Positions 25,301 through 37,289 of a stretch of 64,000 nt of DNA are shown here, piece after piece; within the stretch, counting starts at the first letter, position 1; every line of letters begins with the position of its first letter. The DNA comes from Trochalopteron elliotii (taxonomy: Eukaryota; Chordata; Aves; Passeriformes; Leiothrichidae): contig JANPWX010000030.1 in NCBI GenBank assembly GCA_024734555.1, forward strand, positions 2,117,015-2,181,014, written 5' to 3'. A model generated the notes under the pieces. That model saw only the letters and a program-made list of their open reading frames with translations, ran no database searches and had not been told where the DNA came from. The position numbers and the translations under genes are program-made.

Positions 25301-27199
25301 TTTTCAAATGACACAGCTAGTGATGCCAATGAGTTGCTCCACAGCAATCTTCTTCAGCCTCCTATCAAGATGGAAGTCACCACAATCTGAGAAAACATCC
25401 CCTGGCAAGCGATGGCACTAAGTGGGCCAAGCCGTGCCTCCTTCAGAGAAGCAGCAAAGCTGTTGAGAAAGCTGCATTTTTAGGAGCAAAGTTTAGGAGA
25501 GTGGGAAGAAGACAGCTTCACACAGCCTTAGCTGTTTTTCCCAGCAGAGCAGAGCTTGAGAAGGAAAAACACCACAAGCCTCTCATCTTCTCTGGCTTGC
25601 CACAAAACAGGGGTGTATTTTTCAGCAGGATCCTCTGAGTCTGACACCGAACTTAGCTCAACTGACATGAAATGTTAATGTTTAGGAACAAGGTAGGTGG
25701 AGAGGAGGAGGAAAGAAGACATTCATTATTTGATGCAGAATTCATTCAGAAGCTTCTTTTTCACAGCCAGAACTAAAATTTTCATTCAGCTCTTTTTTTC
25801 TGGTAGCCTAGATAGCTTGAACAACTGGAAAAGGGATCTAGAGGGAGCCCTTATCCCTGCCTGCATGGCAACAGCCCTTCCTCAGATACCTTCAGAGAGA
25901 AGCAGGCACATTTTTATGACTGTCAGTCTTCAGATATAGGATGAGCAATTTTCCTTGGGGATATTCTTACTGGCCTTAGGTTTCCAGACATGGTGCACAG
26001 AAAAGATCTGCCTCCAACCACCCATTCTGGTGCCTGCAGCAGCCTCCCAATATAGCCCTACTGCTCCTCACCAGCCCCCAAAACCACCATAAGAAGAAGG
26101 TCACAAGCCCTTGATGCTACAAACTTAGCAACTACTATTTAAAATAGGTTGGACCGTGGTATGAAATCCATCCATGTATTTTATGTATTTTCTCCTCTTC
26201 GTGTCAATCTGAATTCTCCTCCCTCTGGTACCTTCTCCATTTTGTGTATTTTAATTTTCTTTCTTTGTTTTTTTGTTTGGTTTAGTTTTGTCTACATTAC
26301 ATCTGAAAACCAGCTTTTCCCTCACAGGCACCAGAGGAACATCTCTTTCCTTTGCTGTGCTCTTCTCAGCCCCCGTTTTTTCTCTGATCACCCTTCTGCC
26401 TTTGCTGTTTCCTTATTCTCCCCATCCTTGATTTCTCTCCTCCTTTTCTCCTTTCTTTGATATTCCTCTTGGTGCTCTCTATACATCCTTCATGCCAAGC
26501 TGACTGAGGCACTCCCCTGGGAAGGTGCTGACAAATAGCAGCTGGGCTGTTTGGAGGGTTATATCAGGTAGGAACACCTAGGAAGGAATCCTTAGCCTCT
26601 CTTGCTACATTGTTGGCTGGAGTGATTCCTACTCTTCATTTAGGGTTGTATACATAGTTCCTTTGTCAAAACTCAGGAAAATGAAGGTGCGACATAATTT
26701 GGGAAGCACATGCCTGTATTTAATGAGCTACATCTGCTTCTTTGTTTTGGGGGGCTGTGCAGAAATCAGAAGCCACAACAACAGCAAAATTGTGAGGATG
26801 TCAAGTGCAGCATTAGCAAGGGACCTGGTCTTACCAGTGTTGCTCTCCCTAAGAAAGAGAACATTTAAAAATGCCACCTTCTTACTTTGCAGCTCTACTG
26901 CCTGGAGGGTGAAATCCACCCCTTTGTGGAATGTCTAGATGGGATCACTTCAATGCTATTTATTCCCTTAGAAAAGATATACCCACATTGCACTGGTCTC
27001 CTGAAGAGGGTGAAATTTCCTCCAGGCAGAATCTCAAACACAAAGTTCCCACTGCAATGGAAGCAAGGCTTGTTTTTAAGAAAAAATATATTCCTGCTGG
27101 TATTTAACAACTAACAAACAAAAACCCCAAACCAAAGGAAGAAAAGAATACAGATTAAAAGAAAGATGAATTTTATTCCTCCTCTCCTCTTGCACAGTA
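22346..27199. other. Unassigned unique DNA
   Basis: No supportable gene over 4.9 kb. GC rises modestly at 23.4-24.1 kb, with a few CpGs near 23470, and frames of up to 122 codons open on both strands there. None shows a recognisable domain. A pyrimidine-rich stretch occupies about 26190-26460. A tRNA-like B-box look-alike near 25050 was examined and rejected. Confidence 0.4.
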
Positions 27200-27202
27200 T
27201 AA

Positions 27203-27258
27203 CTGCAGTTGGAAGTTGGTCAACTGCTCTCTTCTTGCACAGCAACTTCCAACTGCAG
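27203..27258. repeat. Perfect 16-bp inverted repeat with 24-nt loop
   Basis: Left arm CTGCAGTTGGAAGTTG (27203-27218) is the exact reverse complement of the right arm at 27243-27258. Outside the arms, TATA on each side can extend pairing across a small bulge. The loop ends with TTCTTGCACAG, nearly repeating CTCTTGCACAG found just left of the hairpin. It resembles no microRNA I know. Confidence 0.85.
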
Positions 27259-27905
27259 AGCTATATTTTTTCCCCAGTTAGGCAGAGAAACCTTGCTGAA
27301 ATCTCTAGGCTAGATCCACCGGTATGTTCTGGCTGCTTTGCCTGTTTTAGCAATACAGAGCAGCTGTAAATCCAGTTTAACTTGCCACTTCTGTCAGCTT
27401 TACCATGCCAGATTAGCACTGCTGTTAGCCTCACAAATACCAACATCTGGAGGTTCTCCTACTGCCCAGTCTGACTTTAAACCTTGCAAATCTGCAATTC
27501 ATCCACCCATCAGCACAGCTGGCAGGATCAGCCTGAGGTAGTTCTTCACCCTGAGCAAAATGCATTTATCACAGTCCCCCATCCTACATTCCTGCAGTCA
27601 AGCAAGCAGATCAAACAAAATTCATGTAATGATCAGCTCTCAGTTATTCCCTGGCCGATTGCCCAGTTGCTCTGGAGGGTGACTCCTGACCCTCTCTGGG
27701 AGCAGGTGCCTTTCTAGTGCACGTCTGTGAATCTAAGTCAGCTGGGAAAACAAAATACACCGTTTCTTTGTACTTTTATATTTCTTTGGATGTCAGGAAA
27801 CAGAGCTAAGTCTTGTTTCCTGCTCCTCAGCCAGGGGAGGTTGGGGAAACTGGAAGTAGATGTAGAGAAAGGCAGAAAGAGGGCAGATCAAAAGGATCAA
27901 GGAAA
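27259..27905. other. Unassigned unique DNA
   Basis: Nothing recognised. Short frames on both strands without motifs. Confidence 0.4.
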
Positions 27906-27956
27906 ATAATAATAATAAAAAACCCACCAAACAAACAAAAACCAACCAACCACCCA
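27906..27956. repeat. A-rich compound simple repeat
   Basis: Consecutive runs of AAT, CAAA and CCAA units, low complexity. It could be an old retroposon tail, but no body is recognisable. Confidence 0.75.
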
Positions 27957-28150
27957 CTGCTTCACTCTGCTCTGTAAAGCAATACATCTTGGAAACAATA
28001 TGTCCCTCCACCCCCATCCCAAGTCCTTCTCTCCAGGGATATACGATCGTCTCAGGGATTAATATTATTTTCTTACAACATTCAAGTGCTGCTGCACTTA
28101 CAGTCTTATAAAAAACCCTCACAAAACCCAGCCTCTTCATATGAGAAAAA

Positions 28151-28190
28151 TGTATATATATATATCATAAAAATGGATATATATATCATA
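28151..28190. repeat. TA-rich microsatellite, partly duplicated
   Basis: Two (TA)n runs, each followed by ATCATAA, offset by about 21 bp, forming a short tandem duplication of a TA-repeat unit. Confidence 0.75.
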
Positions 28191-29480
28191 AAGAAAAAAG
28201 AATATTTAAGAATCATATAAAAGAATCAGAGAGAACTGGGGAGAGCGGGTGTATTCATGTCAGCTTTGATTTTCTAAGTACAAAGGCTTTACTTTATATA
28301 AAAATAAGTTAACAGGAAAAATTTTGGTGCATTTTATTTTTGCCCAGCTCAGTCCCAACCCTTCACTCTGAATGCATTAATACATCCACCTTCAGCACAG
28401 TCGGGCCCTTCGTGTTGCCATGGAACTGAAGCCTTTGCAGTTTGGATGGCGATGTACGCCGGGAAGCATACTGTTCTTACACTTCCTATAACAGAAGGAA
28501 AATCACTGCATAGCATTAACTCCCTTAGTATTTAAGGCATTCAATGTCTTTCTTGCCTGCTCGTCTTCACACAGAGTTTGCTTTTTCTATCTTGCCACAT
28601 GCAAATGAAACAGACTCGACAGAGCTATTCTCGTCTTCATGAACTCAGTAGCTCACACGCTGAGCACATCATAGAAGGTCCACAGGACTATGGTCTTTCC
28701 CTCTTTAATTGGAGGCTGCTGTCAGGCCTGCAGCAGCTGAGACAAGGGCTGCAGAAAGCATAAATGTATGAAATATAGGTGGATACAGAAAAGTATTATC
28801 TTTCAAGATGGCATTTAAGCAGACTTTTGAAACCTAATAAACCTATGTATTGCTAATGCTCTTGATGCTCCTGAATATTCTTTTGTACCATTTGTCTGAA
28901 TAAACAAATTACACTACAAAGATCCTGCAGTAGGGACCAAATCTTTCAATACCTTTCTTTAATAAGCTAGGCTGGTGGGGTATCAGTGGTGACCACAGCT
29001 TTGGGCACATCAGTTAGAGAAAAAACAAAGTACAATTCTGTGTCATCCTAAAGATTCAGCCTACAGTGACTATCTTGAGCAGATCTGAGCCTTTGCCAAA
29101 GCTTCTGAAAATGCCTGCACACGAATTGCAAATACATAGACTTTTATGTTCAAAGCAAAAGCAGAGTACAAAAATATCCAAGTTCGTTATAAAGAAAATT
29201 ACCATAATAAATAAATAAACAAACAAACAAATAGCCATTCATGGATGTAAACATTGGATCTGTACCTGCAGAAACAGCTGGAAGCCAGTCCATGGTCTGA
29301 AGCCAGCTTGAGGCTTTTTTTGTCCCAAGTTAAATATTTGCATAGTATTAAGCTTAAAATTAAAGCATTTGCTGAAGAAACTTGCTGACTTGTGTATATG
29401 GAAAAACAAGAGGGAATTTACTGTCCCTGCACACTGGGGCAGATTCTTGGGATGCCTTCTCCTTCCCATGAATTCCTGGA
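28191..29480. other. Unassigned unique DNA
   Basis: No gene recognised. A GTTGCCATGGAAC sequence at 28414-28426 resembles an RFX X-box one base short. A small compound repeat of AAAT then AAAC units lies at 29204-29232. Confidence 0.4.
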
Positions 29481-29499
29481 CAGCAGAGAGACAGACAGA

Positions 29500-30110
29500 C
29501 TACCGACCGGGGAATTCCCCTCTAGGTTTCCGGAGGATTTTGTGCGCAGGCTGGACAGAGAGGCAATAACCCAGGTAGAGACTTTATGAAGGCAGCATTT
29601 GTTGCTTCGGTGCCTGCCCCTCGACCACCTGGTAACACTCCTTCCTTTTAGCATTGTCCCCAGCTCAGAAAAGCCCCATTCACCCAGCACCTCCACCCGT
29701 GCAAGTTTGACTGCTCCCTGTGCCGCTCCCGGCCCCGCGATTCCCGGCGGCCGGGCCGGCATGCTCCGGCCACTCACTGCCCCAGGGACACGGGCTGGGG
29801 GCTGCTCACACAGGGGCTTTCTGAGGCAGCGTTGGCCCCTGGCGCCCACTTGCCAAAATAAGGCACAAAAGCACTGCTGTCTGTGTGTCTGTCTGGGCCA
29901 GAGCAAGGCAGCTGATTCCCTGTCCCTCGGCGCACACGAGACCCTGTGAGTGCCTGTGTTTTCAGGTTCCCTCTTCTGCCCTCCGCAGAGGGCAGAGCTG
30001 TGCTGGCAGCATAAGCTCCCTCTCCTCCTTCCATCGTCAGCACGCGTCTGACAGTCGCGTGTCCCCATCCCTGCGCCCATTACCTCCAGTTTACATCTCG
30101 CCATCAGTTT
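29500..30110. promoter_or_regulatory. GC-rich block with CpG cluster, possible promoter/first exon region
   Basis: About 600 bp of raised GC. The CpG core is at about 29717-29770 (CCGCTCCCGGCCCCGCG, CGGCGGCCGGGCCGG), with further CpGs near 29930 and 30035-30065. A 228-codon minus frame (30104-29418), the longest in the window, spans it. The frame is rich in Arg, Gly, Pro and Ser with no recognised domain, as expected when GC-rich DNA lacks stop codons. At 29572 a CCCAG|GTAGAG donor-like site ends a plus-strand open stretch. The direction of any transcript is unknown. Confidence 0.35.
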
Positions 30111-30776
30111 TCTAGTTACAGGAAAATGTATACTGAGCTGTGATGAAAGGCCAGTGCAATGTCAAGGGCATTAAAAGGACTCCAGGGACTGATTAGAGTC
30201 AAAAAGGAAAGGATTTATGATGGTTAATAAAGTTAAATCTGCCAGAGTCCTGCTTATTCTTTCCAACTGCAGGTAATCAGATCTTAAAGGAAAAATTATG
30301 CAGGTGTAAAATTATTAAGGGTATTACCATCCCCTCTGAAAGAAGACCTATGTGTTGCTGTGAAGCACCTGGCCAGGAGACAGTCAGGCTCACTGTGGCA
30401 CCTACACTGACCCCAAGGAAGAGAGGAAAAGATACATCACCTGCCCTATGCCTTGGGTTAGCAGCAACCTCAGTACCAATCATGTATGTCACCTGAACAG
30501 TCCCCAGTGGGTCCCCCTGACACCTGCTGGCAGCTGGGACTGCGCCAGCAAGAAGTATGGGCAGACAGGGAAGAAAAGCTTCCCCCTCTGCTGGCACTTC
30601 ACATCCACAAGGAAAAAAGACAAAGCAAAGAAGGAAACTCTTGCCTCTCCCAGTCTGGTGTCATGTATGCACCTTCTGCTGAAGAATGAAATCTACCTGG
30701 ATACCACAGGACTGCTCTGAAACTTGATTTAAATGTTTTATAATCTAATGTGCCTAAAAATTAACATAATTTTACA
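30111..30776. other. Unassigned unique DNA
   Basis: No gene or named repeat recognised before the CR1 fragment. Overlapping frames of 67-106 codons lack motifs. Confidence 0.4.
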
Positions 30777-30954
30777 GGACACTGCAACTGGTTGCTCAGA
30801 GCAGCTGTGGATGTCCCACCCCTGGAAATGTTCCAGGCCAGGCTGGATGTTGCTCTGAGCAACCTGGTCTAAAGTGTCCCTGCCCATGGCAGGGGCATTG
30901 GAACTAGATGGTCTTTAAAAGTCCTTTCCAACTGAAGTTATTCTATGATTCTAA
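30777..30954 (+). mobile_element. CR1 LINE 3' fragment
   Basis: 178 bp of the CR1 3' end. It runs from the region reading GGTTGCTCAGAGCAGCTGTGG through CCATGGCAGGGGCATTGG and GGAACTAGATGGTCTTTAA to the tail TTATTCTATGATTCT. It is severely 5'-truncated and non-coding. The strand follows the tail orientation. It is similar to but distinct from the copy at 20.5-21.1 kb. Confidence 0.95.
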
Positions 30955-33916
30955 GAAGTTAATGATTTTCCACATTGAAATAACAACACTGAGAGAAGGC
31001 AAAGCAAAGTGGAGGGCCAAAGTTTAACAAAACTATTGGGAATTTTCTATCTATATCTAAATTACATGCACTTTATTGGATCTCAAGTTTTCATTTTTCT
31101 ACTGCTTAATAATCACAAATATGTTATATATACCCTTTCCATTTTGTCATTCTTTCACTATATTACATCAAATTTAATTTCCTGTGGAAGAGTGTAATCT
31201 TTTCAGCTGTCACTGTCTCAGAAGCTTTTCTGTAATAAGCAGAGCCTCATCCTCTGGCAGGTCGATCTTTTATGAGCTGTACTCCTGCAGATTAGTTTCC
31301 TGAAATGTTTGCAATGCTATATGAGAACCAGCCAAAGAGGAGAACCAAAATAACATCCAAAAGGAAAAATAAACATGAAAGCTGTCACTTCCTCCTGACT
31401 CCCGTGTTCCCCAGTCAAAGGAAATTTCATTTTGATGTGTGTAGATGGCAAATCCATGAAGGTTATTGCCGCATATCAGAACCTTCACAAGGTGGGAGAC
31501 ACAGCCTCTCTTGCCCTACAGCTCATTAAAAGTACAGCATTGAGATGGCTGCTTGCTCTTTGTGCTGGGGAACATGGAGATCTGCAAATGGCCACCACTC
31601 TGACAGCTGCCACTCCCCACCACCTGCCCCTGGCACTCCAAGAGGTCCCCAAAAAGCCACACTCCACCAGAAAAGTGAAAATGTCAACCAAGACGCATTC
31701 ACGCTTTTCATGATGAGATACCTGTGATGGCAGGAAAGCAGACCAGCTGGTCTGCTGGGTCCTTTCCAGACCTGTGCCCCTGCAGGACACGAAACTCATC
31801 TTCTTCAAACCAGCCTTCCACTACCAATGCTTACACACACAGCAAAACAACTTATTTACAAAAACACATACCAAAAAATAATTCTGAATGTTTGAAAATT
31901 AATCAACTCACAAGAAATACGAGCAACAGAAAATCTTATTCCTGTATCCCTCCTGAAAAGGTGCTTAGGTATGGGCAACAGGAGAGATATCTGAATAAAC
32001 ACAGTCTGCAAAGGGGCATGTTAACAGTGTTTGGCCAGTAGAGGCTACTGAGCGTGGCTACAAAGGCATGGTAGAAGCCCCGCCAGCAGAAGCAGCTGCA
32101 ATGCTCTCTCACTTCAGTGGTAGATGTCACCTCTGAGAGCTTCTCTTTGAACTGTCCCAGCCAGTTGTGGAAACCTTCACCAACCAACATACAGGCTACC
32201 CAAATTGTGAACTGCTTTCCTAAAACACATGGCATTGATCAATGAAGAGTGATCTTTCTCTTCCTGTTCCCCGTAAGACTTCTGTCTTGCTTTCCCTCTC
32301 TCACCTCACTGCTGTAGCAGTAGATCATCCATATTTCTGACAGTGTCTTCAAAATTACATATAAAAATACAGTGCATTAAACCCAGATACATACTTTCAG
32401 AGCAAACAGTTACCTCTCATCACATATAACAAGCATTTCACTAATTGAGTTCCCTGCTCATTATTTTGTCTATCCATTTTCTTGTAATTCTGTATTTGTA
32501 TGTCTGTATATTTAATACTTAATCTCTAAGAAATGGCTAAGCAGTGAAAAAAAATCCAAGCAGGGAACATTACTTTAACAGAAGGTGTTAAATGCAGTGC
32601 AATTCCACACCATCAGCATGAAGAAACTTTGTTCAGCCAGCTTTGGTGGAAGTTGCACTGGGGCCATAAGTCAGATGAAGACGTTCCAGGCTAACGGCTA
32701 CATAGTGTGCTCTGAACTGCTTTAGAACCTAAAACAACAATATAATCACTCTTATAAAACCATTCTGCCACAGTCTTACAGAACCTGAGTGAGTGTTAAA
32801 AATTTCAAGCCAGAATTGCAAAAAAGAAGAACATGCCAGCTATCGGTGACCTTAGATTTTTTGCCTTTTAGGTCATAAATTGAATAGCCTTCCTTCACCA
32901 GATGTGGATCTCAGTCTCCATTTCCTTATACAGGGTGAGGAAAACAGGCTCAAATATGAATTTACTTCCTATTGAAATCTTGGTCAAAGATGATGGGTGA
33001 TGTAAAGATAAAACATCAAGGGAATAACTGCCATCATCTGGTTGAGTTTGGTAAAATGAAGTTAATTTACACTTCTTTAGGGACTCACTGGTGTGTGAAA
33101 TTAATCTAATTTAGACTGACCAGAAATTGAAAATGGAATGAAGAAAGAAAGCAATTTAACACCTTTCCTGAATACAAAAAAAAAGTATTGCTGGAAGTGC
33201 AGCAATAGTTAAAGTACAGAACAATAAAGTACAGAATGCTTCATGCTACTGCTCCCACTCCCTCCTTCTTGAGAGAGAGAATAATCATCTGTATATCTAC
33301 ATATCGTCACTGTACCAGTATAATCTCGTCCAAAGGAAACATTGCTAGAATGCTTCTACCAATATCTGTGAATAAATACATGTTCAAGTTAAAACAGTTC
33401 ACTGTTCTGCATACAGGCCAGGCCTAGCAGATAAACATCTGCTGGAACAGCTCCCTGTAACTGGTTGTACATGTGGCTTAACATTTACTTCAATGACTTT
33501 TAGCACCTTCTTGTTATTGTTTCTGTGCTGTTCCAACAAGCAATGGTTAATGTAAGATGCAGACCTTCACATACCGTGTACTTGTGGATAACTGGTTCCC
33601 AGAGATGTGGCAGTGATAACATTGTCATCGTAGGAGTCAAAGTAGCTCACGGTAGATCACATGTCAGAAGAGGGTCCCATCTGAAAGTATAACAAATCCA
33701 GATACTGAGTTCATCATATTCAGAGGTTTACAGCAAGCTCTGCCACTACATTTGTGCATTTCACACATTGATCCTGCATTAACAGGCTCTGTGGTTTTTC
33801 CAGGCTCACAGAAAACATTCTGCCATACACAATGGCAAGCAAAAGTGCCCTGCTGTAGCCAAACTGTTTTGGCCCACTGCTCCAGACCGTATTTCAGGCA
33901 TACTATCAAACAAAGC
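30955..33916. other. Unassigned unique DNA
   Basis: No gene can be supported. A 99-codon minus frame (32235-31936) is the most protein-like in this stretch, with mixed composition, several Cys and Trp, and no low complexity, but I recognise no family. The rest is AT-leaning and featureless. Confidence 0.35.
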
Positions 33917-33936
33917 ACTGAAAACTAGTTTTCAGT
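33917..33936. repeat. Perfect 20-bp palindrome
   Basis: ACTGAAAACTAGTTTTCAGT equals its own reverse complement with no central spacer. Perfect palindromes of this length are unusual by chance in a 64-kb window. No partner element is visible. Confidence 0.9.
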
Positions 33937-35813
33937 ATTAAAGCAGAAGCTGTTACTGCCTGGTGGACAGATACAGAATTTCAGATTTCCCATTTGTCAG
34001 GTCCTTGAAAATCATGTAATTCCTTTCATCAGCACACCAGTGCACTGCCAGTTTGGCTTTACCTTTCCTTTTTGTTTTTTCCCCTCCCCCAAACATTGTA
34101 AATTGATGGTCTGGAAGAAGACACAACCATGGAGCTCTCTTGTAACCTATTTTCTTGAGATTAAGGGATCTTAAGAAAACATTTACTTCCCACTGGTGAC
34201 TACAATCACCTTATTTATAATCATTTGATAATTTAATATCACCTGATGGGTGACTCTGTTTTTAAATATTTTGGTAGGTAACTAATGCAGAGATGAAAAA
34301 TGAGCTTGTATTAGCAGTGCTATCTGCAATGACAAGACACACTGCAACAGACAAACAACCCAATTTCTTAATCAAGCCTCCCCAAACAGAAGCTGATCTT
34401 CCTCCTACTCTACAAGCTCCATCTCATCCTAGAGTAAGTCTGGAAAATAACAAAGAATTTTCAAGAATTCAGATTTTAGGCATAGTTTATATTTTTTAAA
34501 TTACTCTAATGCTTCTTTGACTCTTCATGCCTCCAAAGTGGCTTGGCTCTTGCCTTTATTAGACTTCAGTGAGCAGCCTCAACACCCCACAGCTCCCTAG
34601 TATCACATACACCTTCATTTGCTGCCACCCAAGCAAGTCAGTGTCCCCCATACTCGGCATTTGGTTTTCAATAACAAGTGTAAAACCGTGTAAAGCCCGA
34701 GTTGCAAAGAACATAATCCATGGGTCCAAAACAACAACAAAAAATTATTGGTGAAGGGTGGTATACTGCCCATGGGTATGATGCTACAATGTAATATCTA
34801 AAGTTTGCCTGCTCTGAAGCAGTATAAACACCAACAGAGCAGTGCACATATTTTTGTGCATAGGCACACTTAAATGCCAGACGCTGAGGTGAGCTGAGGC
34901 ACAGCAGGGGACCCAGCAGCAGAGAGGAAAAGAGGGGAGCAGTGACTGCACATAGGCAGCGCTGGCTGGCAGATGGTGTGGAGATCTGTCTGAGTGTCAG
35001 ATAGATCTGTTCTATGGAACTGCTGAAATTTGCTTTCCCAACAACTCTCCTTCACCTACAAAAGCAAAATTTCCCAACCCGTTGAAGCCTTAAAAAGAAT
35101 CTTCCTTCCCAGAGAAATCATTTGTGACATACCCCCCACAGAAGGATGAACACGGCCAACTGCCTTCAACAGAAAAACACAGACATGCAACACACTCTTC
35201 TTTTGCTTGCAGATTTATTTGGAGTCACTTAATATTCTGTCCCTAATGACTGCACCTAATCATTTACCTTGCAAACTACCAGGACTTTTCAGGTGAATAC
35301 TTTAAACATTTTTCTTTCTTTTTTCCTTATGTCTGTTAACAGTTGTGTTAGAAAATGAAAACTCTCACAAATACTTTCATTTTAAAGCTCTGAATCACCA
35401 TATGAATTGAAAAGAACAATCACCAGATAGCAACATCATGAACAGAAATATACAGCACACATGGAACCAATTAAAATGCAGTCTTATCTCTAGGATATCA
35501 GTTCAAACCTGACTCAAGTTGGTAGCTGTCACCAGCTACCTTTGGCTTCCTGCTCTCCAGTGTCCTGCAGGAAATCAGTTTGTAATTCTCCATTTGATTC
35601 CCTTTCCCTCAGATTTCTTCACTGAGTCTTTATCCTCTTCCTTGGCCAGGTCCAGATTTTCAAGGCCACCAGTTACCCCTCATTTCAGAGCTTGCTGTCT
35701 CTCTGCTCACAGTTGAGATGGGAGGGATCTCAGAGACCATGTAGAAGAAAGCCAAAACTGCCCAAAACAAACCACTTCTAGTGGAGCCAGAGGCACTAAT
35801 GAACAACAGCTAA
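33937..35813. other. Unassigned unique DNA
   Basis: Nothing recognised. AT-leaning with a C-rich run near 34080-34090. Short frames only. Confidence 0.45.
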
Positions 35814-35861
35814 GATGTAATGATGTAATGATGTAATGATGTAATGATGTAATGATGTAAT
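35814..35861. repeat. Six perfect tandem copies of GATGTAAT (8-bp unit)
   Basis: Six uninterrupted copies over 48 bp. Copies two to six are each preceded by T and so read TGATGTAAT, which fits the C/EBP-ATF response element consensus TGATGNAAN. An 8-bp unit is uncommon among microsatellites. Whether any factor binds is unknown. Confidence 0.95.
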
Positions 35862-37194
35862 TACTCATGACCCTGACAACTTTCAAGATCTTTTACAAAG
35901 ATCTTTCTGTCAGAGGCCTCCTAATTCCTTACCTGTGGTGAGAAACAAACACCAAAGTCCCAAAAATACACCTAAAAATTGCAAGTCCTGGAAGAGCTTC
36001 TTTAAGCAAAAGCAAAGTCTTTCTAGGTAAAGCAGAAGCATGGAAGTTATTGTGAAATGAAATGGAAATGAAAATTATATGGGAGGTATTTAAGTACGTG
36101 GTTCTAGCAATTATGGAAATAGTTAGTGTTGACAGAAATCCACTGGGGATCCAGCGCTTAAAATCTCAGTGGGAGAAAGACTGGGAACTAAACATACAAA
36201 TCAATATGGTCTTTACAGAAAGAGAAACTGGTAAGAAAATGAATACAGTTCTTGTCCAAACTATTTTCTATAGCTAGACAGTGATAATCTCTAGCACAAT
36301 CAATTAAAACCTTCATTTTCACAAGCACAGTTTTAAGGAAATGCAATATTAGGCACAGTTATAAAAATTAATGGAAGCTGAAATTAAATTTTTGCTTCCA
36401 ACTTAATTCCACACATGTGTGCCATCACCTCCTAACACTGAGTCTACATGTCTTAGGACTATCCTAAAACTGCATTTATACATACTAAACTACAGATAAG
36501 TTGCTCCCTTGCCCCAGTTACTCCTTTCTTACAACAAAGTATAGCAGTGAAGAAGCAAATATGCAATATTTTGTATTAGACATATTCATATCAATACACA
36601 CAGTGGAGTCACACCAACAGAGCTACAGAGGCCTAACAACCACAGGTATTTAGAAAGTCCCTATAAAACCACTGTTGTGCTCTAGGACTCACCAGGGTTT
36701 TAGCAATTCTTTCTCCTCACACTCATTTGAAGAATGAATGAGGACTTAAGAAATAGACAAAGCAGCTAAACCAAATGCTTAGATTGATTATATACAAGCA
36801 TTGAACACTTTACTAAACCTAGGTCAGGAGGAATCAAGCCTCAAAAACTCTCCAGATACATATAATAGAATGTATTTTATTATTAATTTCATTTAAAACT
36901 GTAGCTTCTAGTTTAAAAATTTCTATTTTTTAATATACCTCTTAATAGCCTTTCAGAAAATTAGAGTTTAAAATTAAATGAAAAATGTAATTAATAATCT
37001 GAAAAAAACTTTTCTGTCCTTTCCTCTCAATCAATCTAAGGCTCAAGTATTACTTTCCTGGCACCTATTTTCTGTTTTACAACTTCAGCACAATTTCAGT
37101 AAAGGTGAGAAAGTTGGCATTTTGTTCTCTCTGCCATCAGAAGCCGCATTACAGACACAACTGCACTTGTATGCTTTATTATGCAACACAAAAA
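35862..37194. other. Unassigned AT-rich DNA
   Basis: No gene supported. The stretch 36108-36230 is open in frame, 123 nt long, bounded by TTCTAG and GTAAGA splice-like dinucleotides. The upstream pyrimidine tract is weak and the peptide is unrecognised. Confidence 0.35.
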
Positions 37195-37289
37195 ATGGAT
37201 GGATGGATGGATGGATGGATGGATGGATGGATGGATGGATGGATGGATGGATGGATGGATGGATGGATGGATGGATGGATGGATGGATG
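37195..37289. repeat. (ATGG)n tetranucleotide microsatellite
   Basis: 95 bp, nearly 24 perfect uninterrupted ATGG units. The perfection suggests recent expansion and likely length polymorphism. Because the unit has no stop codon in several frames, it creates artificial open frames on both strands (Met-Asp-Gly-Trp and Ile-His-Pro-Ser repeats) that are not genes. Confidence 0.98.

Noticed and set aside
27203..27258. MicroRNA precursor
   Set aside because: The arm is short for a precursor, pairing outside the 16 bp is poor, and neither arm matches a microRNA I know.
29418..30104. 228-codon minus-strand open frame as a gene
   Set aside because: It lies in GC-rich DNA where stop codons are rare, lacks any recognisable domain, and its composition is what GC content alone predicts.
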